This document shows positions 45,945 through 58,489 of a DNA stretch of 64,000 bases, one piece after another. Numbering within the stretch: position 1 is the stretch's first letter; each line of letters starts with the position of its first letter. The translations under genes and the position numbers were made by a program. Under the pieces are notes generated by a model, which ran no database searches, was not told the origin of the DNA, and worked only from the letters and a program-made list of their open reading frames with translations. This DNA is from Limnoperna fortunei (taxonomy: Eukaryota; Mollusca; Bivalvia; Mytilida; Modiolidae), in assembly GCA_944474755.1 (NCBI GenBank), contig OX104118.1, positions 89,015,860 through 89,079,859 on the forward strand, written 5' to 3'.

Positions 45945-48462
45945 CTACCGATGGAATGAGTATACAAAATAGAATATATCTTCACATGTCTGTCACATAC
46001 TGCCGACGGAATGAGTATTACAAAATAGAATATATCTTCACATGTCTGTCACATACTACCGACGGAATGAGTATTACAAAATAGAATATATCTTCACATG
46101 TCTGTCACATACTACCGACGGAATGAGTATTACAAAATAGAATATATCTTCACATGTCTGTCACATACTACCGACGGAATGAGTATTACAAAATAGAATA
46201 TATCTTCACATGTCTGTCACATACTACCGACGGAATGAGTATTAACAAATAGAATATATCTTCACATTGTCTGTCACATACTACCGACGGAATGAGTATT
46301 ACAAAATAGAATATATCTTCACATGTCTGTCACATACTACCGACGGAATGAGTATTACAAAATAGAATATATCTTCACATGTCTGTCACATACTACCGAC
46401 GGAATGAGTATTACAAAATAGAATATATCTTCACATGTCTGTCACATACTACCGACGGAATGAGTATTACAAAATAGAATATATCTTCACATGTCTGTCA
46501 CATACTACCGACGCAATGAGTATTACAAAATAGAATATATCTTCACATGTCTGTCACATACTACCGACGGAATGAGTATTAAAAAATAGAATATATCTTC
46601 ACATGTCTGTCACATGCTACCGACGGAATGAGTATTACAAAATAGAATATATCTTCACATGTCTGTCACATGCTACCGACGGAATGAGTATTACAAAATA
46701 GAATATATCTTCACATGTCTGTCACATACTACCGACGGAATGAGTATTACAAAATAGAATATATCTTCACATATCTGTCACATACTACCGACGGAATGTG
46801 TATTACAAAATAGAATATATCTTCACATGTCTGTCACATACTACCGACGGAATGAGTATTACAAAATAGAATATATCTTCACATGTCTGTCACATACTAC
46901 CGACGGAATGAGTATTACAAAATAGAATATATCTTCACATGTCTGTCACATACTACCGACGGAATGAGTATTACAAAATAGAATATATCTTCACATGTCT
47001 GTCACATACTACCGACGGAATGAGTATTACAAAATAGAATATATCTTCACATGTCTGTCACATACTACCGACGGAATGAGTATTACAAAATAGAATATAT
47101 CTTCACATGTCTGTCACATACTACCGACGGAATGAGTATTACAAAATAAAATATATCTTCACGTGTCTGTCACATACTACCGACGGAATGAGTATTACAA
47201 AATAGAATATATCTTCACGTGTCTGTCACATACTACCGACGCAATGAGTATTACAAAATAGAATATATCTTAACATGTCTGTCACATACTACCGACGGAA
47301 TGAGTATTACAAAATAGAATATATCTTCACATGTCTGTCACATACTACCGACGGAATGAGTATTACAAAATAGAATATATCTTCACATATCTGTCACATA
47401 CTACCGACGGAATGTGTATTACAAAATAGAATATATCTTCACATGTCTGTCACATACTACCGACGGAATGAGTATTACAAAATAGAATATATCTTCACAT
47501 GTCTGTCACATACTACCGACGGAATGAGTATTACAAAATAGAATATATCTTCACATGTCTGTCACATACTACCGACGGAATGAGTATTACAAAATAGAAT
47601 ATATCTTCACATGTCTGTCACATACTACCGACGGAATGAGTATTACAAAATAGAATATATCTTCACATGTCTGTCACATACTACCGACGGAATGAGTATT
47701 ACAAAATATAATATATCTTCACATGTCTGTCACATACTACCGACGGAATGAGTATTACAAAATAGAATATATCTTCACGTGTCTGTCACATACTACCGAC
47801 GGAATGAGTATTACAAAATAGAATATATCTTCACGTGTCTGTCACATACTACCGACGCAATGAGTATTACAAAATAGAATATATCTTAACATGTCTGTCA
47901 CATACTACCGACGGAATGAGTATTACAAAATAGAATATATCTTCACATGTCTGTCACATACTACCGACGGAATGAGTATTACAAAATAGAATATATCTTC
48001 ACATGTCTGTCACATACTACCGACGGAATGAGTATTACAAAATAGAATATATCTTAACATGTCTGTCATATACTACCGACGGAATGAGTATTACAAAATA
48101 GAATATATCTTCACATGTCTGTCACATGCTACCGACGGAATTAGTATTACAAAATAGAATATATCTTCACAAGTCTGTCACATACTACCGACGGAATGAG
48201 TATTACAAAATAGAATATATCTTCACATGTCTGTCACATACTACCGACGGAATGAGTATTACAAAATAGAATATATCTTCACATGTCTGTCACATACTAC
48301 CGACGGAATGAGTATTACAAAATAGAATATATCTTCACGTGTCTGTCACATACTACCGACGGAATGAATATTACAAAATAGAATATATCTTCACATGTCT
48401 GTCACATACTACTGGCGGAATGAATATTACAAAATAGAATATATCCTCACATGTCTGTCACA
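45945..48462. repeat. 56-bp AT-rich satellite array, about 45 monomers
   Basis: The monomer phrases are TACTACCGACGGAATGAGTA, TTACAAAATAGAATATATCT and TCACATGTCTGTCACA. It is very homogeneous. Private variants recur 616 bp apart (CACATATCTGTC at about 46768 and 47384; CTTAACATG at about 47269 and 47885), which is eleven monomers. It ends about 28 bp from the donor of LRR exon 1. Confidence 0.95.
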
Positions 48463-48490
48463 ATATTTTAACTTTGGAAATAATACTTAC

Positions 48491-48684
48491 AACGCAGAAA
48501 CGTCTTTTTGAATTCCAGAAGGCACCACGGCCAAACTTAGTCTCGTGCAATTCATAAAAAGACTCCCCGCGTTGGAATATGTACACGCACATTTAGTTCC
48601 AACGTTATTGGTACACAGATTTCCCACAGTCGAACAAGTCACAATGTTACAGAGAACTAGAACATAAATGGAACAAATCCTCAT
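48491..48684 (-). CDS. LRR gene, first coding exon: signal peptide and LRR N-terminal cap
   Basis: Translation from the ATG at 48684 gives MRICSIYVLVLCNIVTCSTV, a signal peptide. It is followed by a cysteine cluster (NLCTNNVGTKCACTYSN...MNC) and LSLAVVPSGIQKDVSA, the typical LRRNT cap preceding a first repeat. An in-frame TAG lies a few codons upstream of the ATG. The coding sequence ends in phase 2 at a strong donor GTAAGTATT; without splicing it would stop after one more codon. The TT left over is completed by the first base of the 22671-22742 exon to Leu, giving the expected cap-to-repeat junction. The product is probably an extracellular or membrane LRR protein; the full domain set is unknown because the 3' exons are outside the window. 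The intron of 25,748 bp that follows is nearly all satellite DNA. Confidence 0.8.
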
Positions 48685-49726
48685 CTTTGTAGACTGTGAC
48701 TATTCGCTGGTATTAGACAGTTTTCCTCTATACTAATCTATGAGTTTATAGTCCAGTTGTTACTACAGCTATCTTACATTAGATCTGTAAGAAAAAATAC
48801 AGTCATGTAAAATAAACCCTGTATTAGACTTAATCGAACTCAGTCCAGTATTAGACTTGTAAACGATCTCAGTCTAGTATTAGTACTATATGTAGGAACC
48901 ACACGGTTCACTATATAGTCAAATGAACTACAAATACTATGTCCAACTATAATATTGATTTAACGTAGTTTAGACCATTATTATATAAAACGGTTTGTAA
49001 CTGTTTTTTATTCCTAAATTTTCTGAAAATTGAATACACAATGGTGTTACCATCACCAATATCAATAGTAGGGCTGCAATCCGATATGCCTATATATTTC
49101 AGAGACAAGACGTACAATCAAACCGTCCCGCTTTGAAGGTGTTTCCGATACACTATATGGCAATCAAGTTGGATTCAGTTATTTATTTGTAAGTATGGAT
49201 TTACCGGAAAGTCTGCTCGTATTTAGATCCTTAGAGTCAATCATTATATAATGTAAGGCACTAACAATAGTCTTATCTAAAATAAAATATTTATGAAATA
49301 TTTGGGTTAAGTTTTCTGTAAAAAAATGTTTGTTTGTAAGGTTGCTTCGGAACAAATACAAAATATAATAATTTATTGTTACTTATGAAATAATCGGTCG
49401 TTTTTTAAAGCTGTGAATCTGAATACAAGTAAAATCACACTCACTACATAAGTAAACTTTAAGTCCTATATGTTAATAGACAATTAATTTGGTGGAGAGG
49501 CAACAGAATGGCGAAAAAACAGATTGAACTGTTGATTTCGGATTAGGCGTGGAAACATCTTGTGACAGTAATCAAAAGAAATTTAAAACGTAAATATTTT
49601 CATTCACGTAAAGATGACAAGAAAAATAACTTAATAAAAAGTTTAAAGTCTGACCGTTTTCTTAACTTGTTAAGCAGTCAGGTAAATATTGATCTAACCA
49701 GGTTTCTGAATAGAATTACACAGAAA
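48685..49726. other. Upstream flank of LRR gene, unassigned
   Basis: AT-rich sequence presumably contains the 5' UTR and promoter of the minus-strand LRR gene. A loose repeat of CAGTC(C/T)AGTATTAGACTTGT occurs at about 48820-48885. A 60-codon minus frame at 49179-49361 has no recognisable family. No core promoter can be assigned with confidence. Confidence 0.4.
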
Positions 49727-51900
49727 TAACCTCACACAATAGTTACAGTAACACCCCACTAGACACACAGTAAGGAGTACCCTAACACAATAGAGTTACA
49801 GTAACACCCCACTAGACACACAGTAAGGAGAACCCTCACACAATAGAGCTACAGTAACACCCCACTAGACACAGTAAGGAGTACCCTCACACAATAGAGT
49901 TACAGTAACACCCCACTACACACAGTAAGTAGTACCCTCACACAATAGAGTTACAGTAACACCCCACTACACACAGTAAGGAGTACCCTCACACAATAGA
50001 GTTACAGTAACACCCCACTACACACAGTAAGGAGTACCCTCACAAAATGGAGCTGCAGTAACACCCCACTACACACAGTAAGGAGTACCCTCACACAATA
50101 GAGTTACATGTAACACCCCACTACACACAGTAAGGAGTACCCTCACACAATAGAGTTACAGTAACATCCCACTAGACACACAGTAAGGAGAACCCTCACA
50201 CAATAGAGTTACAGTAACACCCCACTACACACAGTAAGGAGTACCCTCACACAATGGAGTTACAGTAACACCCCACTAGACAAAGTAAGGAGTACCCTCA
50301 CACAATGGAGTTACAGTAACACCCCACTACACACAGTAAGGAGTACCCTCACACAATAGAGTTACAGTAACACCCCACTACACACAGTAAGGAGTACCCT
50401 CACACAATGGAGTTGCAGTAACACCCCACTACACACAGTAAGGAGTACCCTCACACAATAGAGTTACATGTAACACCCCACTACACACAGTAAGGAGAAC
50501 CCTCACACAATAGAGTTACAGTAACACCCCACTAGACACACAGTAAGGAGTACCCTCACACAATAGAGTTACAGTAACACCCCACTACACAGTAAGGAGT
50601 ACCCTCACACAATAGATTTACAATAACACCCCACTACACACAGTAAGGAGTACCCTCACACAATAGAGTTACAGTAACACCCCTCTAGACACAGTAAGGA
50701 GTACCCTCACACAATAGAGTTACAGTAACACCCCACTACACACAGTAAGGAGTACCCTCACCATTACAGTAACACCCCACTAGACACACAGTAAGGAGTA
50801 CCCTCACACAATGGAGTTGCAGTAACACCCCACTACACACAGTAAGGAGTACCCTCACACAATAGAGTTACATGTAACACCCCACTACACACAGTAAGGA
50901 GTACCCTCACACAATGGAGTTGCAGTAACACCCCACTACACACAGTAAGGAGTACCCTCACACAATAGAGTTACATGTAACACCCCACTACACACAGTAA
51001 GGAGAACCCTCACACAATAGAGTTACAGTAACACCCCACTAGACACACAGTAAGGAGTACCCTCACACAATAGAGTTACAGTAACACCCCACTACACAGT
51101 AAGGAGTACCCTCACACAATAGATTTACAATAACACCCCACTACACACAGTAAGGAGTACCCTCACACAATAGAGTTACATGTAACACCCCACTACACAC
51201 AGTAAGGAGTACCCTCACACAATAGAGTTACAGTAACACCCCACTACATACAGTAAGAGGTACCCCCACACAATAGAGTTACAGTAACACCCCACTACAC
51301 ACAGTAAGGAGTACCCTCACACAATAGAGTTACAGTAACACCCCACTACACACAGTAAGGAGTACCCTCACCATTACAGTAACACCCCACTAGACACACA
51401 GTAAGGAGTACCCTCACACAATAGAGTTACATGTAACACCCCACTACATACAGTAAGGAGTACCCTCACCATTACAGTAACACCCCACTACATACAGTAA
51501 GAGGTACCCTCACACAATAGAGTTACATGTAACACCCCACTACACACAGTAAGGTGTACCCTCACACAATAGAGTTACAGTAACACCCCACTACACACAG
51601 TAAGTAGTACCCTCACACAATAGAGTTACAGTAACACCCCACTACATACAGTAAGAGGTACCCTCACACAATAGAGTTACAGTAACACCCCACTACATAC
51701 AGTAAGGAGTACCCTCACACAATAGAGTTACAGTAACACCCCACTACATACAGTAAGAGGTACCCTCACACAATAGAGTTACAGTAACACCCCACTACAT
51801 ACAGTAAGAGGTACCCTCACACAATAGAGTTACAGTAACACCCCACTACATACAGTAAGAGGTACCCTCACACAATAGAGTTACAGTAACACCCTACTAG
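49727..51900. repeat. 51-bp tandem array, about 42 units
   Basis: The unit phrases are ACAGTAACACCCCACTACAC, ACAGTAAGGAGTACCCTCAC and ACAATAGAGTT. Variants with GAGTTGCAG, ATGTAACACC, CTACATACAG and a short CACCATTACAG deletion recur in blocks, showing local segmental duplication. Confidence 0.95.
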
Positions 51901-52606
51901 AGGATTAGATACATGAGGAAGAAATTTACACTAATTTTAATATTTAGTTATTGTTTAATTATTTGTACTAATTTGAATATTTAACCCAGTCATGCAATAG
52001 TTAAAACTGTTCTTACATTAACTTTTATCAAATTAAAAGGAAACCAGAGAAGTTGAAGCGTGCACAGATTCTTTTTACTCGATTTAAATTCAAAGATTAC
52101 AATGTAACCATATAACGCAATAATGACACACAATGGAGTGAATTGCCCACGTACATCGTAAATGCACCATCTAATTTGATTTTAAATTTGTGGTCAAATA
52201 AAAAAATTTAAATGATAAGGCACTTTGCAACAACCTGCAAAAGTTCGTCATCCGACACACACATCGGTGTTATATCGTTTATTTTGAAGATAAAGTTCTT
52301 TCAATGTTGAAATATCAATGTTAAATCTATAATTGCTGATCAAATATTTGTGAATTGGGGAACGTATGCCGCCATCTTAGACCGTGATATAACAGCTGTA
52401 GACTAATATTGACCGAAGTAGTTTAAATTTGTGAACATTTTATGTATGAACAGAATGTTATTATATTTAAATGTTTGGTGGAATTTATAATCAGGTCCTT
52501 ATAATATAATTCTCTTGTTCGATTGAATCATTGAATCTCTTACTTTAATTATTTTGTACTCGAAATATATATAAGTATATAATACGATGGTAATGAATGG
52601 AGATAG
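51901..52606. other. Unassigned AT-rich sequence
   Basis: No exon, repeat or RNA gene recognised. Confidence 0.5.
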
Positions 52607-52840
52607 ATATAAGTTAGGGAGGGGTGTGGATATATATAGGAGGGGTATATATACACAGAGAAGGGGGGGGGGGGGGTAATATATAAAAGATGGGGTGTTG
52701 ACATAAAGGGAGGGTGATGGTGGTTGATATATAGAGGAGGGGTATATATATACAGAGAAGGGGGATGTTAATATATAAAAGATGGGGTGTTGACATAAAG
52801 GGAGGGTGATGGTGGTTGATATATAGAGGAGGGGTATATA
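52607..52840. repeat. 92-bp G-rich minisatellite, left part
   Basis: About 2.5 units of a G-tract-rich repeat, with phrases AGAGGAGGGGTATATATATA, CAGAGAAGGGGGATGTTAAT, AAAGATGGGGTGTTGACATA and AAGGGAGGGTGATGGTGGTT. One unit has 14 consecutive G (52663-52676). The minus-strand frames are its translation. Confidence 0.9.
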
Positions 52841-53778
52841 AATGTAGCAGTGTAACAACGTTGTTGTTACGATATAATGCGAATATTTTATATATACGAT
52901 ACGATATACGACTGCAACTGGAACTGTTGCTGAACTGGCGAAGATGCAGAAACGACGACAGTGACTGACGCTAGTCACCTGCCTTGAAACTGATACTACT
53001 GGCGGAACTAACTCACAGACTGGTAGAGCGATGATCAACACAATACAGATTTTCAGAATGGAATTTATTTCTTTCGACTCGTCACTTATCGGATATTGTC
53101 AGTTTGGAAACCTGACTCCGACTGAAGTCTAAACTTCAGTCGTTACATTATAAACAAAACATGTAACATGACATAACAATACAACTGAGAAAAACATACA
53201 ATTAAGGATTAAAGATTAACAATAGAAATAAAAGGATTAATGTCACCGTACATACATGTATCTAACTTAAAGAATTAACATTACGTAACAATAAAGTGAC
53301 GGTAAAAAAGATACAATTAGCGCTCAAAGAATATAACAATTAAATCTACAAAACTATATAATTAGTTTAACACAAGGTGATAATTTCAGACAGGATTAAA
53401 GTCACTAAAGATAAGAACTGATAAAAACGGATTGTCTTTTGACACTGTATACAAGATTCTAATTTAACAGGTAAAATAATTATAAAAACAGATTAGTTCA
53501 TTTGAACAATAAACATAATTCTAGAAGGTTTTCTCACGCGTAGAACAGACATAGGTAGGATTAAAAGATAGATGAATAATTTATAGTAACAAATTACATA
53601 ACTATTTGCTAATTAATTAATTTTTGGTCTTCAAATATAAGAAATAATTAAATACAAAATATTTAAGATTCTTGGCGTTCACATGTCCGAAATAATAAAA
53701 ACACGAAATTAAAAGAAACTCAAGTCCAAAAAGTCCAAATAGTGAATACTATACTTTATTGTCATTTTCCGCTGTCAC
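52841..53778. mobile_element. LTR-like dispersed element, copy 1, inserted in the 92-bp array
   Basis: About 940 bp of unrelated sequence interrupts the G-rich array between GGGGTATATA and ATATATACAGAG. It begins near TGTAGCAGTGTAACAACG and ends near CGCTGTCACA, with partly inverted TG...CA termini. A hairpin with arms CGACTGAAG(T) / (A)CTTCAGTCG lies near 53120-53146. Related sequence in the same orientation occurs at 56851-57626. There is no internal coding sequence. A solo LTR is the best guess but a non-autonomous DNA element is possible; the target duplication is obscured by TA-rich flanks. Confidence 0.55.
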
Positions 53779-54230
53779 ATATATACAGAGAAGGGGGATG
53801 TTAATATATAAAAGATGGGGTGTTGACATAAAGGGAGGGTGATGGTGGTTGATATATAGAGGAGGGGTGTATATATACAGAGAAGGGGGATGTTAATATA
53901 TAAAAGATGGGGTGTTGACATAAAGGGAGGGTGATGGTGGTTGATATATAGAGGAGGGGTATATATATACAGAGAAGGGGGATGTTAATATATAAAAGAT
54001 GGGGTGTTGACATAAAGGGAGGGTGATGGTGGTTGATATATAGAGGAGGGGTATATATATATATATATACAGAGAAGGGTGATGTTAATATATAAAAGAT
54101 GGGGTGTTGACATAAAGGGAGGGTGATGGTGGTTGATATTATTGGTATGTAGAGGAGGGAGTGATATTGATATTTAGAGGAGGGGTATGTTATTGGCATG
54201 AAGAGGAGGGGTGTTATTGATATATAGGTT
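53779..54230. repeat. 92-bp G-rich minisatellite, right part
   Basis: The array resumes for about 4-5 units and then decays into shorter GATATATAGGAGGGGTGTTATTG-like pieces. A (TA)n stretch lies at about 54051-54068. Confidence 0.9.
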
Positions 54231-55150
54231 GTGTTGTGGAAATTTTATGATCAACCGTCTTTAAAGTATTGCAAAATCTTTGCTGACAAATTGGCGTTAA
54301 ACAGGACACGCCTGCAACAAACTGGACACACCGGTTTATGTCTAATAGTAAAAAGACATAAAAGATAATGAAAAAAGTACTGACCTTTTATAAGTGAATA
54401 GAAATCCACGAGTTATAAACACAATACTAAAATTTAACAATCGCTTTAAAATTCCTGTATTTATTATGACTTGACAAACTTTATTTTTAAGACTTTTTTC
54501 ATTGGCTTTAATTGCAGGAACAGGTTTATTATCAAAATCATTCGACCATTTCAAACGATTAGTTACAGATCTTAACCTTCACAGCACACAAAGGGATCAC
54601 TGAGATGACGGTGTTGGTTTACTTTGACGGATTCGTGTCTCTTTAGTTATTTTCATTCGATTTTAAAAATATACTATTATATCGAAGCTTAGTGATTTAA
54701 TTTCATGTTGAAAGACCATCGAAGTAACCACCTGTACATATCAACGTTTTATATACACAATGAAGTCATTATACATATAGTAAAAGTCATTCCTGCCTAC
54801 CATATCAAAGCAAAATACTTTCCATCAAATAAATGAAACAACAACAATAGCTGTAATGTGTAGGCGGTAAACAATACCTAATAGTATGGTCCTGATATAC
54901 AACCAGTTTAATTTACTGTGGCCCAAACTGGTATTCTTCTTTGATATGAAAAGTAAAGTTTACAGACCTCTTAAGATAATGCAGGTCCTTCCCGAAAGAT
55001 ACAGTTTACAGACCTCTTAAGAGAATGCAGGTCCTTCCCGAAACATCTGATGAAGGCCAAATGATTATTAAAATTGTTACGTTTTACGCAGTGCAAATAT
55101 TGTTAAACTATGGTAAATGTCGAGCGGGCGGGTAAGATAAGGCACCTTCT
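54231..55150. other. Mostly unassigned; 46-bp direct duplication
   Basis: A near-perfect duplication of AGTTTACAGACCTCTTAAGA...GCAGGTCCTTCCCGAAA lies at about 54957-55044. A minus frame of 70 codons at 54342-54554 (MKWSNDFDNKPVPAIKANEK start) ends near a possible donor GTCAGT and could be an exon. I recognise no family and do not call it. Confidence 0.4.
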
Positions 55151-56565
55151 CTGTGTAATCTTAATCCTATGTCATAAGCTCGAAGCTCAATAGATTATTT
55201 TGTATTTCATCCCGATCCTTAAGATATAAGCTCGGTAGACTATTTGTACTTAATCCCGAGCTTTATAAGCTGTAAGCTTCGTAGACTGTGTTTCATCCGG
55301 AGCTTTAAGCTCCAGGCTTGGTAGACTATTTGTGTTTCATCCGGAGCTTTAAGCTCCAGGCTTGGTAGACGATTTGTATTTAATCCCGAGCCTTAATCTG
55401 TAAGCTCGGTAGACTAATTAATATATTGAATCCAGAGCCTTAAGTTTTACGGAGTATCTATTTGTCCGGAAAAATAGCTCTTACGCAGGGAATCCGTCAA
55501 TTTGAAATAAACAAAAATGTAGAATTTTACAAAAAAAGATTCCCGCACGATATTGTCGGCAAGGAAAAGGGGCATTAACTTTCAACCTTTAAGATCCAAA
55601 CCAATAAAGCATGAGTCTTAAATTCATCGAAACTTGGCCATGGGTAGAGCATGACAAAATAAGCTCAACGGACAAATAAACCAGAAGTTATTCTTTAGAT
55701 CATATATAGCCGGACAAATAGCTAAGGGACTATTCTTCCGCCTAGCCGGACGAATAGTGTCATAGCTATTTTTCATTCAAATTTTAAGGAAAAGTAAAAT
55801 AAAATAAAAAGTTTAAAAATAATTGAAATAAAACATAAAAATAAAAATAAAAAAATTCACGAATAGTGTCATAGCTATATATCCATCTAGCCAGACAAAA
55901 AGCAACTGCCTAAGTTCTAAGCTAGGTAAACTATTTGTGTTTTATACCGAGCCTTCAGCTCTAAGCTCGGTACACTATTTGTACTAAATCCCGAGCCTTA
56001 CGCTGTAAGCACGGTAGACTATTTGTATTTCAGCCCAAGCCTTTAGCTATATGCTTGGTAGACTATCTGTACTTAATTCAGAGCCTTACGCTGTAAGCAC
56101 GGTAGACTATTTATATTTCATCTCGAGCCTTAAGCTTTAAGCTCCGTAGACTATTTTTATATAATCCCGAAATTCATAATCTGTATAAGCTCGGTAGACT
56201 GTATTAAATCCCGAGATTTAAGCTGTACGCTTGGTAGACTATTTGTATTTAATCCCGAGCCTTCAGCTGAAAGCTCCGTAGACTATTTTTATTTAATCCC
56301 GGACTTTATAAGCTCAAAGCTCGGTAGAGTGTTTGTATTTAGTCCCGAGCCTTACGCTGAAAGCTCCGTAAACTATTTTTATTTAATTCCGAGCTTTAAA
56401 AGCTCGAATAAGCCCGGAAGACTAACTGTTCTAATCCCGAGCTTTATAAGCTCAAAGCTAGGTAGACTATTTGTATTTAATCCGGACCCTTAAGCTGTGC
56501 CCTCGGTAGACTATTTGTATTTAGTCCTGAGCTTTATAAGCTGTGCGCTCGGTGGACTATTTACA
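55151..56565. repeat. Degenerate minisatellite of about 45-55 bp with self-complementary ends
   Basis: More than twenty diverged units combine AAGCTCGGTAGACTATTTGT with ATTTAATCCCGAGCCTTAAG. CTCGG and CCGAG in each unit can pair into a small hairpin. About 480 bp of AT-rich non-repeat sequence (about 55440-55920) splits the array. Confidence 0.85.
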
Positions 56566-56850
56566 AATGTATGGATTGTCGTTCATAATTGCTCCTTGTG
56601 TCCCTAATATGTCTTGTATTGGACACGTGCATCTTCTAGTATAAATGCATTTGGAACACCTCGTTGGAATTTCCGGCATGTGAAACAGCATGTTTTAAGT
56701 AAAAGTCTTCAACCCATGTAATAATAGGTTGTATCCAGAGCTCAAGGTTATTCATATATATATATACTGCTACGTTTTTAATCAGGAGTCTTCAACATTG
56801 GCAGCTCTTGTTATGAAAAAATATTTTTAAATTTTCGGACTGTGAAATTT

Positions 56851-57626
56851 GTAACAACGTAACAACGCTGTGTTACAAAAAAAAAATAAATAAAATGACT
56901 GCAATACGAAATGTTGCTTAACTGGCAAAGATGCCGATACACGACAGTGACTTAAGACTGGTCAACTAGAAACCAAAACCACTGGCAGAACTAACATACA
57001 GACTGGTATAGCGATAATCGACAAAATACAGATTTTCAAAAATGGAATTTATTTCTTTCATTTTCTTGTGTTACTGCCATGTGTTGTTAGTTTGAATAGC
57101 TGACTCCGACTGAAGCATGAACTTCAGTCGATACATGATATATAATACATGTAACATTGCACAACTATAAAAATAAGAAAACATAATATCACCGCATGTA
57201 CATGTAGCCACAAGGAATATATCAATTAAACTACTAAAATGAAATCATTTTGATATAATATTACATAAGAGTAGTCTAACCTGTATGTTTGTCGTACAAT
57301 TATAATTCTTGTTATTACATGTACTTGTTATATTACGCGAAATTACGTTACAAGCGTTAACTTAACTGTATAACTGTATATAGTGAACTTTTCTGTAATA
57401 CGTTAAATGATTCTTTGTCCCCAAATAATAAAATTTCTTTATTATGTTATAACAGATGAAAAAACAATAACAGACAATAAAATGCGATCATAGAGACATA
57501 TGACAATACAAAATATATTAGAAACTGAAAGTTTACATGCCTAAAACACAACATTTATAGAAACTTAAGTCTAAAAAGTCTATATAGTGAATAATAGAAT
57601 TATGTGTCATTTTCTGCAGTCACAGA
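56851..57626. mobile_element. LTR-like dispersed element, copy 2
   Basis: It is colinear with 52841-53778. Shared phrases include TGTAACAACG, ACTGGCAAAGATGC, CATACAGACTGGTA, ATACAGATTTTCA, TGGAATTTATTTCTTTC, CTGACTCCGACTGAAG with the same hairpin at about 57107-57130, and a 3' end TAGTGAATA...TGTCATTTTCTGCAGTCACA. It is clearly diverged and about 160 bp shorter than copy 1. Confidence 0.55.
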
Positions 57627-57723
57627 TCCCCTTTCCCCCGAATGAAACGCGTCTTCGCGTTTAGCAGTAAATCAAAATTATAGAAAACGTCCTCAATTGC
57701 CTTTAAAATATATGTAACCCGAA

Positions 57724-58118
57724 TCAGGTTTTGCTGTATCCCGGATTAGGTTTTCTGTATCCCGGATTAGGTTTTCTGTATCCCGGATTAGGTTTTCTGT
57801 ATCCCGGATTAGGTTTTGCTGTATCCCGGATTAGGTTTTCTGTATCCCGGATTAGGTTTTCTGTATCCCGGATTAGGTTTTCTGTATCCCGGATTAGGTT
57901 TTCTGTATCCCGGATTAGGTTTTCTGTATCCCGGATTAGGTTTTGCTGTATCCCGGATTAGGTTTTCTGTATCCCGGATTAGGTTTTCTGTATCCCGGAT
58001 TAGGTTTTCTGTATCCCGGATTAGGTTTTGCTGTATCCCGGATTAGGTTTTCTGTATCCCGGATTAGGTTTTGCTGTATCCCGGATTAGGTTTTCTGTAT
58101 CCCGGATTAGGTTTTGCT
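57724..58118. repeat. 21/22-bp minisatellite, about 18 units
   Basis: Perfect units of TGTATCCCGGATTAGGTTTTC alternate irregularly with a 22-bp version having TTTTGC. The Pro/Gly-rich frames across it are artefacts. Confidence 0.97.
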
Positions 58119-58167
58119 GCACATTTGTTGTTCCTCTGATACTTCTGAAAGTTCGTCCTATATTTTG

Positions 58168-58470
58168 TTCATGGTTTTAAGATTGTTCTGAATTGTTTCG
58201 ACTTCAGCCGTTTGATCTCCTCGGATTGATTAATGTTCTCTAGGAAGGCTTCTGTGTAGTTTTGTGAGGCTAAATTTATTAGAAGATCCTGTGGTTTTCC
58301 CTTTTTGAATTCGGCAACTTCTTCTGTTAAGTCTTTAATTTTACTTATCATTCACTGCTTTTAGACCGATCATATTCCTTTTGTGGATTTACTGTCATAA
58401 TTCTAAATTTACCGTTTTCGTGTTGTTCAATTCTTTCTGAAGCGTATGAACTTTTGATCTATACAGACTT
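58168..58470 (-). pseudogene. Decayed coding relic, coiled-coil-like
   Basis: The minus strand reads MISKIKDLTEEVAEFKKGKP, then QDLLINLASQNYTEAFLENI and NQSEEIKRLKSK in one frame (58351-58169). Just upstream, other frames give KEYDRSKSSE and SLYRSKVHTLQKELNN. The Glu/Lys/Leu-rich composition over about 100 codons, with switches of frame near 58353 and 58400, looks like an eroded coding sequence of coiled-coil character. I recognise no family. The alternative is chance openness of a short stretch. Confidence 0.35.
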
Positions 58471-58489
58471 ATTTGTTTTCTTTGCACAC

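Noticed and set aside
22889..51900. Possible CRISPR-like arrays because of regular short repeats.
   Set aside because: The repeats are contiguous, with no unique spacers between conserved repeats, and the context is a spliced animal genome.
54342..54554. A 70-codon minus frame near a possible donor, considered as an exon.
   Set aside because: No recognisable family, weak splice context and no neighbouring exon found.
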